A stretch of DNA of 48,105 nt from Palleronia aestuarii (GCF_003253995.1 NZ_QKZL01000025.1:1-48105); one strand, 5' to 3'. Counted from the first letter of the stretch, positions 15,426 through 25,524 are shown. Numbers and translations are program-made. The notes: generated by a model not told the origin, from the sequence alone.

Positions 15426-17225
15426 ATGGACGATCAGAACAAGAACCTCATCCTCGCGACCGCGCTGAGTTTTCTGGTCATCCTGGTATGGTTCTTCCTG
15501 TTCCCGCCGGAGCAGCAATCGCCGGAGGCGACCGAACCCGAGACGACCATCAGCGAGACATCGACGGCGACCTCTCCGCCGCAGGTTCAGGGTGAGGAGA
15601 CCCGGACATCGCCCGACGGGCAGCTCGCGGACGCGGTCGAGGATGCGCCGCGCATCGCGATCGACACGCCCGCGCTCGAAGGCTCCATCTCGCTCCTCGG
15701 TGGCCGGATCGACCAGCTTTCGCTGAAACGCTACCAGGAAACGCTCGATCCCGATTCTCCCGATGTGGATCTTCTGAACCCGGTCGGGACCGATCATGCC
15801 TATTACGCGCTCTTCGGCTGGTCGCCCGGAGGTTCGCTGGATTTCGAGGACGTGCCCGGCGCAAATACGGAATGGCAACTTGCCGAGGGCGAAACGCTCA
15901 CGCCCGAAAGCCCGGTGACCTTGACCTGGGACAACGGCAACGGCGTGATCTTCCGCCGACAGGTCTCGATCGACGACAATTACATGTTCACGATCGCCCA
16001 GAGCGTCGAGAATACGTCCGACGAACCGATCCGTCTGGCGCCTTACGGAACGGTGGCCCGGCACGGCGAGCCCGACACGGTCAACTTCTTCATCCTTCAC
16101 GAGGGCGTGGTCCGTATGTCGGATGGCGAGCTTGAGGAGATCGACTACGACGACATGCCCGATTTCGAGGTCGTCCAGCGCGAGGGCGCCCGTGCGGAAG
16201 TGATCGACGTCACGGCGAACGGCTGGATCGGCTTCACCGACAAGTACTGGATGACGACGCTCATCCCCGCCCCGGGCTCGGCCTTCGTCTCGGTCGCGAA
16301 ATACGTCGAGGGATCAAACATCTATCAGACGGAGGCGCGCCAGCCGACGATGGAAGTCGCCCCGGGCGCCACGGTCGATACGACGATGCAACTCTTCGCG
16401 GGTGCGAAGGAATGGGAGACGATCCGGTATTATCAGAACGACGAGGGTATCGTCGGTTTCGTCGATTCGATCGACTGGGGATGGTTCTTCTTCCTCACCA
16501 AGCCGATCTTCGCGGTGCTTCACTGGCTGAATTCCGTGATCGGGAACATGGGCTGGTCGATCATCGTGCTCACTCTGCTCATCAAGGCGATCCTCTTCCC
16601 GCTGGCCTACAAGTCTTACGTCTCTATGGCGAAGATGAAGGAACTTCAGCCCGAGATGGAGAAGCTGAAGGAGAAGGCCGGCGACGACCGCCAGAAGCTC
16701 CAGCAAGGCATGATGGCGCTCTACCGCGACAACAAGGTGAATCCGGCCGCGGGCTGTCTGCCGATCCTAATGCAGATCCCGATCTTCTTCTCGCTCTACA
16801 AGGTGATCTTCGTCACGATCGAGCTTCGGCACGCCCCCTGGATCGGCTGGATTCGCGACCTGTCCGCGCCCGATCCGACGTCGATCCTGAACCTCTTCGG
16901 GCTGCTACCTTTCGCCCCACCCGATCCGACCTCGTTCCTCGCGATCCTGAGCCTCGGCGTGCTGCCGATCCTCCTCGGCATCTCGATGTGGTTGCAACAG
17001 AAGCTGAACCCCGCGCCCGCCGATGCCACCCAAGCGATGATTTTCGCGTGGATGCCGTGGGTTTTCATGTTCATGCTCGGCCAGTTTGCCAGCGGACTCG
17101 TACTCTACTGGATCGCGAACAACACGATCACCTTCAGCCAGCAGTACCTGATCATGCGGAGCCAAGGCTACAAACCGGACGTGTTCGGCAACATCCGGAA
17201 GGGTTTCAGGCGATCGAAGGGTTGA
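15426..17225 (+). CDS. yidC: Membrane protein insertase YidC
   Basis: A 599-residue inner-membrane insertase of the Oxa1 family. Residues 5-30 are the N-terminal membrane anchor (NLILATALSFLVILVWFFLF), followed by an acidic linker and the large periplasmic domain (to about residue 350). The conserved insertase core begins near residue 360 with GWFFFLTKPIFAVLHWLN and includes the cytoplasmic coiled region MKELQPEMEKLKEKAGDDRQ and the NPAAGCLPILMQIPIFFSLY segment. The ATG at 15426 is preferred because the protein then starts MDDQNKNL, as in relatives; AGGTGAG stands upstream. It is downstream of the rpmH block as is usual. Confidence 0.97.
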   Translation: MDDQNKNLILATALSFLVILVWFFLFPPEQQSPEATEPETTISETSTATSPPQVQGEETRTSPDGQLADAVEDAPRIAIDTPALEGSISLLGGRIDQLSLKRYQETLDPDSPDVDLLNPVGTDHAYYALFGWSPGGSLDFEDVPGANTEWQLAEGETLTPESPVTLTWDNGNGVIFRRQVSIDDNYMFTIAQSVENTSDEPIRLAPYGTVARHGEPDTVNFFILHEGVVRMSDGELEEIDYDDMPDFEVVQREGARAEVIDVTANGWIGFTDKYWMTTLIPAPGSAFVSVAKYVEGSNIYQTEARQPTMEVAPGATVDTTMQLFAGAKEWETIRYYQNDEGIVGFVDSIDWGWFFFLTKPIFAVLHWLNSVIGNMGWSIIVLTLLIKAILFPLAYKSYVSMAKMKELQPEMEKLKEKAGDDRQKLQQGMMALYRDNKVNPAAGCLPILMQIPIFFSLYKVIFVTIELRHAPWIGWIRDLSAPDPTSILNLFGLLPFAPPDPTSFLAILSLGVLPILLGISMWLQQKLNPAPADATQAMIFAWMPWVFMFMLGQFASGLVLYWIANNTITFSQQYLIMRSQGYKPDVFGNIRKGFRRSKG

Positions 17226-17273
17226 CGTGCGGCGCTTTCGCAGGCTCCGTTTACCGGTGACCGCGCCGCTCTA

Positions 17274-17294
17274 GATCACGGCGGGTCCGTGATC
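17274..17294. promoter_or_regulatory. Perfect 8-bp dyad upstream of the pentaheme cytochrome
   Basis: GATCACGG at 17274-17281 and its complement at 17287-17294 flank a 5-base centre. It lies 20 bases before the cytochrome start and 48 bases after the yidC stop. There is no T-run, so an operator is as likely as a terminator. It does not fit the FNR consensus TTGAT-N4-ATCAA. Confidence 0.4.
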
Positions 17295-17313
17295 AAATTG
17301 CGAAGGTCCGCCC

Positions 17314-19161
17314 ATGCTATCCGATTTCCTGACCCCTTGGTTCATCATCCGGTTCGTCATCGTCGGACTGGTTCTCGCGGTGATCGGATTGCTCGTCGCG
17401 CTTGTCGTCTATTTCGGTGGCTTCATTAGCTTCGCGGCGAACACGAAGGACCCGGTCTGGTTCTACAAACTCGTCCATAACGCCTTCAAGCAGTCGGTTT
17501 CCTCCCATGCATCGGATATCGAGGTTCCGTCCTTTCTCGACGATCCGGGCCGTATCGCACTTGGCGCCCAGCACTACGCGCAGAACTGCGTGCGCTGTCA
17601 CGGCGCACCGGGCCTCGGGCAGAACCCGATGGCGCTGTCTATCAAGCCCACGCCGCAGCATCTGCCCGCCGTCGTCGATCAGTTCTCGGACGCGGAGCTC
17701 TTCTGGATCCTGCAAAACGGCGTCATGATGTCCGCCATGCCCGCATGGCCGACCAGCGGGCGCGAAGACGAGGTCTGGTCGATGGTGGCGTTCACCCGTC
17801 AGCTCGACGACATGGACGTTCAGACATACCTTGATCTGGTCACGCCCGATGTCGATGCCGGCCCGCAGATCGCGTTCGGCGACACGCCTGAACTCGACGC
17901 GATGAATTACCACCTCATCCGGTATCCGCAGGACGAACATCTTTACGCCGCGCCGACGGGCGGTTTCGCCGATTACGCCCTCGCCGGGATCCCGGTCGCG
18001 CAGTGCACGACCTGCCACGGCGCGGACGGCAGCGGGTCGCCCACGAACGGCGAGGCGCCGAACCTCACGCTGCAGACGCCGGAATATCTCGCTGCCGCGC
18101 TCCATTCCTATGCCGAGGCCGACCGCAAGAGCGGATACATGCAGGTCGTCGCGGCTCAGCTTTCCGACGAGCAGATCGACGGCCTCGCGACCTATTTCGG
18201 CGAGACGTTGCCCGATGCCGCGTCGCCTGTCGCCCCTGCGCCCGAGGAGGGCCTGATCGAGGCGGGGCTGCAGCTGGCCGAACACGGCGACATCCTGAAC
18301 GGCATCCCGGCATGCTACGATTGCCATGGTGCGACGGAGCCGGGAGCAGGCATTCTGGTGCCCGCGCTTGCCGGCCAATCGGAAACCTATATCCGGGCGC
18401 AGTTGCTGCAATTCCGCGGGAACGGCCGCGGCCAGGTCGCCGTGTGGAACCCAATGCGCGGCGTGGCACACGAGATCGAAGACGATCAGATCGCTGCGGT
18501 TTCCGCGTATTTTGCCTCGCTCGAACCCGGTGCAGGCCGGTCGATGAACGCGGCCCCGGGTCCGGTGACGCCGGAAACTGAAGAACTTGCGACGGGCATC
18601 ATTTCGCGGGTCTGCAGCGAATGCCATCAGGCCAACCTCGCAGGCGTGCCGAGTGGGGAATATCCGAACCTGACGCTGCAGAGCCCGAACTATCTCCAGA
18701 GATCGCTCTACGCCTTCCACACCGACCGGCGGAACAACTCGCGGATGCACGAGACGGCCCGAATCATGAGTGAGGACGAGATGGATGCCGTGGCGGCGTA
18801 TATCGGCGATTTGCCGGCCGAGCCGTCTGCACCCGCGCCGGACCTTCCGGGTGACGTGGCGCTAGGTGCGCAGATCGTCGAGGCGGGCCTTCCCGATCGC
18901 GGTATCCCGGCCTGTCTGACCTGCCATGGTCCCGAACCCACGACCGATCTCAAGCAGATCCCGCGGCTCCATGGACAGAATGCGAACTACCTCGCGGCGC
19001 GGCTGGATTATTTCCAGGGACGGGAAGCCGAGGAACGGCTGATCAACCCGATGCCCGGTTATGCCTCCCGGATGACGGACGAGGAACTTGCTGCCGCCGC
19101 ATCCTGGTTCGCAACACAGGAACCGCTCTCGAAGGAAATGGCGCTCGTACCTGTCCAGTAA
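17314..19161 (+). CDS. Membrane-anchored pentaheme cytochrome c
   Basis: A 615-residue protein with an N-terminal membrane segment (residues 10-38) and a large periplasmic part with five c-type heme sites: CVRCH at 92, CTTCH at 231, CYDCH at 334, CSECH at 434 and CLTCH at 534. The last three are exactly 100 residues apart, and each is followed by a similar pattern (heme site, an Asn-Leu or pseudo-repeat such as YLAARLDYF, then a DEMDAVAAYIGDLP-like helix), so the protein looks like tandem cytochrome domains of the c4 or class I type. It should transfer electrons in the periplasm, but donor and acceptor are not evident. A GAAGGT precedes the start. A 22-base hairpin follows the gene. It sits between yidC and yihA. 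Confidence 0.92.
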   Translation: MLSDFLTPWFIIRFVIVGLVLAVIGLLVALVVYFGGFISFAANTKDPVWFYKLVHNAFKQSVSSHASDIEVPSFLDDPGRIALGAQHYAQNCVRCHGAPGLGQNPMALSIKPTPQHLPAVVDQFSDAELFWILQNGVMMSAMPAWPTSGREDEVWSMVAFTRQLDDMDVQTYLDLVTPDVDAGPQIAFGDTPELDAMNYHLIRYPQDEHLYAAPTGGFADYALAGIPVAQCTTCHGADGSGSPTNGEAPNLTLQTPEYLAAALHSYAEADRKSGYMQVVAAQLSDEQIDGLATYFGETLPDAASPVAPAPEEGLIEAGLQLAEHGDILNGIPACYDCHGATEPGAGILVPALAGQSETYIRAQLLQFRGNGRGQVAVWNPMRGVAHEIEDDQIAAVSAYFASLEPGAGRSMNAAPGPVTPETEELATGIISRVCSECHQANLAGVPSGEYPNLTLQSPNYLQRSLYAFHTDRRNNSRMHETARIMSEDEMDAVAAYIGDLPAEPSAPAPDLPGDVALGAQIVEAGLPDRGIPACLTCHGPEPTTDLKQIPRLHGQNANYLAARLDYFQGREAEERLINPMPGYASRMTDEELAAAASWFATQEPLSKEMALVPVQ

Positions 19162-19173
19162 GTCGATACGGTC

Positions 19174-19195
19174 AGGGGCGGCTCTGTCCGCCCCT
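19174..19195 (+). terminator. Putative terminator hairpin after the cytochrome gene
   Basis: An 8-bp perfect stem, AGGGGCGG at 19174-19181 with its complement at 19188-19195, closes a 6-base loop 13 bases after the cytochrome stop. A T-run is missing, so termination may be factor-assisted or weak. Confidence 0.45.
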
Positions 19196-19244
19196 CCCGC
19201 AGATCGTGGGTGACGATCGCGTCGAAGCGGGATAGGGGATCGCG

Positions 19245-19889
19245 ATGCGACTGACTTTTCCCCTCGCCGATCCCGGCCACGATGCTCGCGAAAGGGGACG
19301 TATCCTCTTTGCGGGCGAGACGACCTTCGTTAAGGGCGTCGTTGCGATGTCGGGCCTGCCGCCCGACGACCGTCCGGAAATATGCTTTGCCGGACGCTCG
19401 AATGTCGGAAAATCTACCCTCATCAATGCCCTCACGGGTCGCAAGACGCTCGCCCGCGCATCGAATACGCCGGGCCGGACGCAGGAGATCAACTTCTTCG
19501 GACTGGCCGACAGGTATCTCGTGGACCTGCCTGGATACGGTTTCGCGAACGCTCCGGTGAAAGTTGTCGAGGGCTGGCAGGCGCTGATGAAAGCGTATCT
19601 GTCCGGTCGCGCCAGCCTTCGCCGTGCCTTTCTGCTGGTCGATGCCCGCCACGGCGTGAAGCCCGTCGACGAAGAGATCATGGCGCTCCTCGACCGCTCT
19701 GCGGTGACGTTCCAGACCGTCTTCACGAAGATCGACAAGGTTAAGGCGTCGGAGCGGGACCGCGTCCTCGATCAGGTACGCACCGCGCTTGCGCGTCATC
19801 CGGCAGCCTATCCCGAACTCGTCGTCACCTCATCTGAGAAGGGCGACGGCATCGCCGACCTCCGGGCGATCATCTCGACACTCGAGTGA
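19245..19889 (+). CDS. yihA: Ribosome biogenesis GTPase YihA/YsxC (EngB)
   Basis: A 214-residue GTPase of the EngB/YihA family needed for large-subunit assembly. The GTPase motifs are present: G1 GRSNVGKST at residues 50-58, G2 threonine in NTPGRTQ at 74-80, G3 DLPGYGF at 94-100, and G4 TKIDK at 161-165, with a final SSEKGDG G5-like motif. There are about 45 residues before G1, typical of the family. The ATG at 19245 follows GGGATAGGGG. Next on this strand after a divergent SDR gene is argB, the usual neighbour in this lineage. Confidence 0.95.
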   Translation: MRLTFPLADPGHDARERGRILFAGETTFVKGVVAMSGLPPDDRPEICFAGRSNVGKSTLINALTGRKTLARASNTPGRTQEINFFGLADRYLVDLPGYGFANAPVKVVEGWQALMKAYLSGRASLRRAFLLVDARHGVKPVDEEIMALLDRSAVTFQTVFTKIDKVKASERDRVLDQVRTALARHPAAYPELVVTSSEKGDGIADLRAIISTLE

Positions 19890-19897
19890 GAACCGGG

Positions 19898-20635
19898 CTA
19901 GACGTGCTGGCCCGCGTTCACCTCGATCTCGGTTCCCGTGACGTAGGACGATCCCCCGGAGCAGAGGAAGTAGATCACGTCGGCGACTTCCGAGGGCTGT
20001 CCGAGGCGGCGGAGCGGGAGTGTCTCGACGATCTTATCGGTCCCCGGTGAGAGGATCGACGTCTCGACTTCACCCGGCGCAATCGCGTTCACCCTGACGC
20101 CGAGCGGACCGAAATCATGCGCCATTTCCCTTGTAAGCGCGGCCAGTGCCGCCTTCGAAGTCGCATAGGCGGCACCCGCGAAGGGATGAACCCGCGCCCC
20201 GGCGATGGACGTCACGTTGACCACCGCACCGTCCGCTTCCGCCAGTTCCGACTGCAGGCCCCGGGCGAGTATGACGGGGGCGAAGAAATTGACGTGGAAC
20301 ACCTTCCCCCAATCGCTCAATTCCGTCGTGATCGTGGACAGCCGTTCGCCATCCGGCCCCTTCGGAGAGATGCCGGCATTGTTGACCAACGCGTCGAGCC
20401 GTCCGTCCAGCATGTCGCGGATCACCTCGATGGCGCGGATCGTATCTTTCGGATCGGATAGATCGACCTTGATATGATTTGCGGCACCCCCGGGCCAGGG
20501 ACATCGCGGATCAAAATCCTGACGCGAACAGGTCAGCACCCGCCAGCCCTCCGCCGAGAAGCGTTTGACCGTTGCATGGCCGATCCCCCGGCTCGCTCCT
20601 GTCAGGACGAGCGAGCGCTGACGTTGGACTTCCAT
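19898..20635 (-). CDS. Short-chain dehydrogenase/reductase
   Basis: A 245-residue classical SDR. The cofactor site TGASRGIG is at residues 12-19, NNAG at 85-88, and the catalytic triad is Ser143, Tyr157 and Lys161 (in YATSK). A substrate loop follows the conserved APGEVET. No substrate can be read from the sequence. It is transcribed against its neighbours, ending 9 bases from yihA and starting 62 bases from argB. The ATG at 20635 is the natural start. Confidence 0.92.
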   Translation of the reverse strand: MEVQRQRSLVLTGASRGIGHATVKRFSAEGWRVLTCSRQDFDPRCPWPGGAANHIKVDLSDPKDTIRAIEVIRDMLDGRLDALVNNAGISPKGPDGERLSTITTELSDWGKVFHVNFFAPVILARGLQSELAEADGAVVNVTSIAGARVHPFAGAAYATSKAALAALTREMAHDFGPLGVRVNAIAPGEVETSILSPGTDKIVETLPLRRLGQPSEVADVIYFLCSGGSSYVTGTEIEVNAGQHV

Positions 20636-20697
20636 CCGATCTCCTCTTGAGCGCAGTTTGGCTGCAGATTACCAGTGCGCGACCGGAAGGAACAGCG

Positions 20698-21567
20698 ATG
20701 ACGGAATCCCCCCCCAGCACCGAGGATTGGGCCGCGACGGCGCGGACCCTGAGCCAGGCCCTGCCCCTCTTCCGGCGCTATGCGGGCGCGACCGTCGTCA
20801 TTAAGCTCGGCGGCCATGCAATGGGCAGTGCGGGCGCGATGGCGAGTTTCGCGCGGGATATCGTCCTGATGAGCCATGTCGGAATCAACCCTGTCATCGT
20901 CCATGGCGGCGGGCCGATGATCAACGAGGTGCTGAAAGCGCAGGGCGTGGTCAGCGAATTCATCAACGGCAAGCGCGTCACCGACGAAGCAACGATTGGG
21001 GTCGTGGAGATGGTGCTTTCCGGTCTCGTGGGCAAGCGCATCGTGCAGGCAATCAATGCGGAAGGCGGGCGCGCCATCGGGATCAGCGGGAAGGATGCGC
21101 AGCTTATGGTCTGCGAGCAGACCGATCCCTCCCTGGGCTTCGTCGGCACGCCCGTCGAATGCGATCCCACCTTTCTCCATCACCTGAAGGATTCCAAGAC
21201 AATCCCCGTCATCGCACCCATCGGGACCGGGCGGAACGGCGAGACCTTCAATGTGAACGGTGACACCGCCGCGGGCGCGATCGCCGCTTCGCTCAACGCG
21301 GACCGCCTGCTTCTCCTGACGGATGTGGCGGGCGTCAAAGACGCGACAGGCGAAGTCATCAGCGAGATCACCCCCGATGCCATTCGCGATCTGACGGCCG
21401 ACGGCACGATCTCGGGCGGAATGATCCCGAAGACCGAAACCGCGCTCGCCGCCATTGAGGGCGGCGTGCGGGCGGTCGTGATCCTGGACGGCCGCGCGCC
21501 CCATGCCTGCCTGCTCGAGCTCTACACCACGCAGGGTGCGGGAACGCTGATCCGGACGGCGCGATGA
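20698..21567 (+). CDS. argB: Acetylglutamate kinase
   Basis: A 289-residue amino-acid kinase that phosphorylates N-acetylglutamate in arginine synthesis. Typical elements are [11 protein letters not shown] near residues 34-44, [14 protein letters not shown] near residues 67-80, [13 protein letters not shown] near residue 122, and [29 protein letters not shown] near residue 185, with GMIPKTETA near the C-terminus. The ATG at 20698 is preceded by GGAAGGA; frames from further upstream have no homology. It overlaps the next gene by ATGA. Confidence 0.97.
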   Translation: MTESPPSTEDWAATARTLSQALPLFRRYAGATVVIKLGGHAMGSAGAMASFARDIVLMSHVGINPVIVHGGGPMINEVLKAQGVVSEFINGKRVTDEATIGVVEMVLSGLVGKRIVQAINAEGGRAIGISGKDAQLMVCEQTDPSLGFVGTPVECDPTFLHHLKDSKTIPVIAPIGTGRNGETFNVNGDTAAGAIAASLNADRLLLLTDVAGVKDATGEVISEITPDAIRDLTADGTISGGMIPKTETALAAIEGGVRAVVILDGRAPHACLLELYTTQGAGTLIRTAR

Positions 21568-22073
21568 GCCTTCGTCTGATCCTGATGCGGCATGCGAAGT
21601 CGGATTGGGGATCGCCCGAGCTGAACGACCATGACCGGCCGTTGAACGCTCGCGGAAGGAAGGCGGCGGTCGCGATGGGCGCATGGGTCGGACAGTCGGG
21701 CTGGTCGCCCGATCTCGCTCTGCTCTCGACCGCGACGCGTGTACGCGAAACCTGGGAACGGGCCAGTGGCGGGCTCGATGCCGTGCCGCCCGTGGAACTC
21801 GATCCCGCGCTCTATCTCGCTCCGCCCGAGGACATGCTCGCCGCGCTGGCGGTGCGGACACAGCGCTCCATTCTACTCCTCGGCCATAATCCCGGTCTCG
21901 CCGCGCTTGCGCAATGGCTCGTCGCGGAGACGCCGGAGCGGGTCGAGTTTCACGAATTCCCCACCGCCGCGACGCTCGTCCTCTCGATCGACCGCGAGGA
22001 TTGGCACGACCTGGGCGAACGCTGCGCCCAGGTGCTCGACTTCGTGGTGCCCCGCGACCTGGCGGGTCAGTGA
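21564..22073 (+). CDS. SixA-like histidine phosphatase
   Basis: A 169-residue member of the histidine phosphatase superfamily. The phosphohistidine motif LMRHAKSDW is at residues 7-15, with the second conserved histidine in [11 protein letters not shown] near residue 109. The family includes SixA, which removes phosphate from protein histidines; the actual substrate here is not known. It overlaps argB by ATGA, and its 3' end overlaps the convergent bztD gene by 7 bases. Confidence 0.9.
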   Translation: MSLRLILMRHAKSDWGSPELNDHDRPLNARGRKAAVAMGAWVGQSGWSPDLALLSTATRVRETWERASGGLDAVPPVELDPALYLAPPEDMLAALAVRTQRSILLLGHNPGLAALAQWLVAETPERVEFHEFPTAATLVLSIDREDWHDLGERCAQVLDFVVPRDLAGQ

Positions 22074-22855
22074 CCGAGGATCTGTGACAGGAAGAGTTTC
22101 GTCCGATCCGAGCGGGGGTTCTTGAAGAATTCCTCCGGCTCGTTCTGCTCCACGATCTGCCCCTGATCCATGAAGATCACCCGGTTGGCGACCTGACGTG
22201 CGAACCCCATTTCGTGGGTGACGCAGATCATGGTCATTCCCTCCTCCGCGAGCTCGATCATCGTGTCGAGCACTTCCTTGATCATCTCGGGATCAAGCGC
22301 AGAGGTCGGTTCGTCGAAGAGCATGATGCGCGGCCGCATGCAAAGCGACCGGGCGATCGCCACCCGCTGCTGCTGTCCGCCGGAAAGCTGGCCCGGATAC
22401 TTGTTGGCCTGATCGGGAATCTTCACCTTCTCGAGGAAATGCATCGCCGTCTTTTCCGCATCACGCTTGGGCGTCTTGCGGACCCAGATCGGGGCGAGCG
22501 TGCAGTTCTCCAGGATCGTCAGGTGCGGGAAGAGGTTGAAGTGCTGGAAGCACATCCCGACCTCCGACCGGATCCGGTCAATGTTCTTCAGATCCGACGA
22601 GAGAACCGTGCCGTCGACGGTGATCGAACCCTTCTGATGCTCCTCGAGCGCGTTGATGCAGCGGATCAACGTCGATTTGCCGGAACCCGATGGGCCGCAG
22701 ATGACGATCCGCTCCCCGCGCATGACGGTCAGGTCGATGTCGCGCAGCACGTGGAACGTCCCGTACCACTTGTTCATGTTCTTGATCTCGATCGCGACCT
22801 CGTCGGAGACCTTCATCGCCGATTGGTCGACGGAACGTTCTTCCGTCATGGACAT
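22067..22855 (-). CDS. bztD: Amino-acid ABC transporter ATP-binding protein
   Basis: A 262-residue ABC ATPase of the polar amino acid type. The Walker A motif GPSGSGKST, the signature [15 protein letters not shown], Walker [17 protein letters not shown] and the H-loop [10 protein letters not shown] are all present. It is the fourth gene of a set with a binding protein and two long permeases, matching the bztABCD/aapJQMP glutamate-glutamine-aspartate-asparagine or general L-amino acid systems. The symbol is assigned by context. A second ATG at 22849 is possible. AGAGG stands 8 bases before 22855. Confidence 0.93.
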   Translation of the reverse strand: MSMTEERSVDQSAMKVSDEVAIEIKNMNKWYGTFHVLRDIDLTVMRGERIVICGPSGSGKSTLIRCINALEEHQKGSITVDGTVLSSDLKNIDRIRSEVGMCFQHFNLFPHLTILENCTLAPIWVRKTPKRDAEKTAMHFLEKVKIPDQANKYPGQLSGGQQQRVAIARSLCMRPRIMLFDEPTSALDPEMIKEVLDTMIELAEEGMTMICVTHEMGFARQVANRVIFMDQGQIVEQNEPEEFFKNPRSDRTKLFLSQILGH

Positions 22856-22868
22856 GGAGGGATCCTCT

Positions 22869-24164
22869 CTAACGGTGCTCGGTGTTCAGCTGGCGTTCCA
22901 GCCATTGTGAATATTGCGAGATCGCGTAGCAGACGATGAAGAAGAGAAGCGCGGCAAAGCCGTAGAGCTCCCAATAGACGCCGTTCCACTCCGTGGAGGC
23001 GAGGATCGGTCCCCGGATCATGCCGACGAGATCGAACATGGAAATGATCGAGACGAGCGTCGTGTCCTTGAAGAGCCCAACCGCGACATTGACGATGCCG
23101 GGGATCGAGATCTTGAGTGCCTGCGGCAGGATTATAAGCCGCATCGCCTGCGTGTAGTCGAGCCCGAGGCTGTCGGCCGCCTCGTATTGTCCGCGCGGAA
23201 GTGCAGCGAGGCCGCCCCGGATCACCTCCGCGATGTAGGCGGAGGCAAACATCGTGATCATGATGATGACCCGCAGGATAAGGTCGAAATTGCTGCCGGG
23301 CGGAAGGAAGTAAGCCAGAACGACATTGGCCACGAAGAGCAGCGTGATGAGGGGCACGCCCCGCACGAATTCGATGAAGACCACGCAGATCCACTTGATG
23401 ATCGGCAATCGCGATTGCCGCCCAAGTGCAAGAAGAATACCGAAGGGCAGGCTCAACGAGACGCAGATGACGCCAAGCATGAGATTGAGGGCAAACCCGC
23501 CGAGGTCGCGTGACGGAATCGGGCGCAGCGCCAGGAAGCTCGGCTGATCCTGCGGCACGAAGGCCGCGAGCCACCAGACGATCAGGCCTGCGACGACCCC
23601 GCCCAGAAGACCCATGGCAAAGCTCTGATCGACGAGCCTGCGATAGGCGAAATAGCCCGCCACCACGCCGACGAGAACGGCGAGCGGCGTCAGGATCGTG
23701 CCCCCCCAGATCAGGTAGTACGCGACGAACGGGAAGAGCCCCGTCACGACGAAGAGCACCCTTGGCACGGCGGCAAAGAGCACCGGAGCGGCGGCGATGC
23801 AGAAGAGGAGGAAGGCGACGACGATCCGCCAATACTGATCGGAGGGGAAGGAGAAGCCGAAGAGCAGCTGGTTCCACCGTTCCGCGAGAACGGCGAAGCA
23901 TCCGCCCGTCGCGCCCTGCAAGATTTCGCGGCACTCGCGAATATCGCTCGCGTTCCATACCCCGTTGAAGAGCCAAGGCAGGAAATCCGACAGGAGCGTG
24001 TAGACGACGTAGATCGAAAGCAGGGTCAGGATCGCGTAGAACCAGTTCGAGAACAGGTTCACCCGAAGCCATCGGATGGGCCCCGTCTCGCGTTCGGGGG
24101 GCGGCGCCTGTTCGAGAAAGCTCTCGCGAACGTAGGCGACGGTCTGGGCGTGGGTGTCGCTCAT
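22869..24164 (-). CDS. bztC: Amino-acid ABC transporter permease (BztC/AapM type)
   Basis: A 431-residue permease with an N-terminal cytoplasmic segment and about eight membrane segments. The C-terminal half is the typical polar amino acid permease domain with the EAA-type loop around [26 protein letters not shown]. The long N-terminal half is characteristic of BztC/AapM, which are about twice the length of ordinary permeases such as HisQ. It lies 13 bases upstream of the ATPase gene and 28 bases after the BztB-type gene. Confidence 0.92.
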   Translation of the reverse strand: MSDTHAQTVAYVRESFLEQAPPPERETGPIRWLRVNLFSNWFYAILTLLSIYVVYTLLSDFLPWLFNGVWNASDIRECREILQGATGGCFAVLAERWNQLLFGFSFPSDQYWRIVVAFLLFCIAAAPVLFAAVPRVLFVVTGLFPFVAYYLIWGGTILTPLAVLVGVVAGYFAYRRLVDQSFAMGLLGGVVAGLIVWWLAAFVPQDQPSFLALRPIPSRDLGGFALNLMLGVICVSLSLPFGILLALGRQSRLPIIKWICVVFIEFVRGVPLITLLFVANVVLAYFLPPGSNFDLILRVIIMITMFASAYIAEVIRGGLAALPRGQYEAADSLGLDYTQAMRLIILPQALKISIPGIVNVAVGLFKDTTLVSIISMFDLVGMIRGPILASTEWNGVYWELYGFAALLFFIVCYAISQYSQWLERQLNTEHR

Positions 24165-24192
24165 CGGGTCTGCTCCGTCACGCGCCGCACTT

Positions 24193-25407
24193 TCAACGCT
24201 CCTTCAGTGCGACGGAGGAATTGTAGATGTTCATCACCGCGGAGATCAGCAGCGAGACGACAAGATAGAAGAGCATCAGGAGCAGGATCGATTCGATCGC
24301 CCGTCCGGTCTGGTTGAGAGTGATGCCGCCCAGCGTCGCGGTGATGTCGGCATAGCCCACGGCGATGGCCAGAGAGCTGTTCTTGGTGATGTTGAGATAT
24401 TGCGAGATCAGCGGCGGGATGATGACGCGCAGCGCCTGCGGCAGGATGACGAGATTCATGATGCGGTTCGGCCGGAAGCCGAGAGAGGCCGCGGCCTCCG
24501 TCTGCCCGCGCGAGACCGACAGGATACCCGCGCGGACGTTCTCCGCGATGAAGGCGCCGGTATAGACCGACAGGGCGAGCCAGAGCGCGATCAACGGACG
24601 CTGCAATTCGATCCCGCCCTGAATGTTGAAGCGGTTTGCCAGCACGTCCGGCATGTCGACGCCGATGGGACGGCCGAGGAGAAGGAAGACGATCACCGGC
24701 GGGAGCAGGAGGATCAGGAAGATGGGCCAATTCGGAAGGAGCCGGCCGGAGGCATAGAGGGTCTTGCGAACATGCCGTCGCCACAGGATCGCACCGACGA
24801 TCCCCGTCACGAGGGCCAGGACCACCCAGAGCGATCCGGGACCGAAGACCGGAGCCGGCGCGGTGATCCCCCGGTTCGTGAAGGCGAATAGACCGAGGAA
24901 GAGGCCCCGCTCCGGATCCTCGCCGAGATAGACGCGCGGGCTCGGGCCCTGCTGCACGATCGTCCCGATCATCAGGATCCAGATGAGGACGGGGACGTTG
25001 CGGAAGGCCTCCACGTAGACGCTCATCAATTTCCGGACGAGCCAGTTCTTGGAAAGTCGCAGAACCCCGGCGAAGACCCCGATGATCGTCGCCGTGATGC
25101 AGGCCATGAAGGCCACGAGGAGCGTGTTCAGAAGCCCGACGATCGCCGCGCGCAGATGCGTCGAACGGCTGCTGTAGGGAATGAGGGCCTGGTTGATGTC
25201 GTAATTCGCGGGCTCGCCCAGGAAATCGAAGCTGATGTTCAGTCCGGCGAGCGCGAGGTTGTTGACGAGGTTCATCCCGAGGAACGCCATGAAGACGATG
25301 ATCAGGACGAGGGCCACGAACTGGAACGTCAATCCGCGGTACCGCGTATCGTTGATCAGCATGGCCGGGTGGAACGTGGTTCGCGGTGGTTCCGAAATGG
25401 TACTCAT
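24193..25407 (-). CDS. bztB: Amino-acid ABC transporter permease (BztB/AapQ type)
   Basis: A 404-residue permease. Membrane segments begin near residue 27 (FVALVLIIVFMAFLGMNLV) and the C-terminal permease domain carries the EAA-type loop TEAAASLGFRPNRIMNLVILPQALRV. Its length and paired arrangement with the BztC-type gene match BztB/AapQ. The two permeases form the heteromeric membrane channel. A stable hairpin separates this gene from the binding-protein gene upstream. Confidence 0.92.
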   Translation of the reverse strand: MSTISEPPRTTFHPAMLINDTRYRGLTFQFVALVLIIVFMAFLGMNLVNNLALAGLNISFDFLGEPANYDINQALIPYSSRSTHLRAAIVGLLNTLLVAFMACITATIIGVFAGVLRLSKNWLVRKLMSVYVEAFRNVPVLIWILMIGTIVQQGPSPRVYLGEDPERGLFLGLFAFTNRGITAPAPVFGPGSLWVVLALVTGIVGAILWRRHVRKTLYASGRLLPNWPIFLILLLPPVIVFLLLGRPIGVDMPDVLANRFNIQGGIELQRPLIALWLALSVYTGAFIAENVRAGILSVSRGQTEAAASLGFRPNRIMNLVILPQALRVIIPPLISQYLNITKNSSLAIAVGYADITATLGGITLNQTGRAIESILLLMLFYLVVSLLISAVMNIYNSSVALKER

Positions 25408-25484
25408 GTCGAATTACTCGTCAGGGATTCCCATCGCATGTCACGATCGTCCCAATGCGCGGAATGACCGATCGGCAACCTTGT

Positions 25485-25518
25485 GGGGGAAGGGCGCATG
25501 TCGTCCGCGCCCTCCCCC
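25485..25518 (-). other. Stable hairpin between bztA and bztB
   Basis: Arms at 25485-25497 and 25507-25518 pair over 12 bases with one bulged A and a 9-base loop. It starts 6 bases after the bztA stop on the minus strand. No U-run follows. Such hairpins after periplasmic-binding-protein genes commonly protect the upstream mRNA and reduce read-through, so that the binding protein is made in excess. Confidence 0.6.
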
Positions 25519-25524
25519 GGATTT

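Noticed and set aside
13845-16100. A 751-codon open frame antisense to the EAL and yidC genes
   Set aside because: It is a product of high GC content; it has no domain, and the plus-strand frames are clear homologues.
17283-17296. Possible FNR box upstream of the cytochrome gene
   Set aside because: ATCAA is present at 17292-17296 but the partner half is GGGTC in place of TTGAT or TTGAC.
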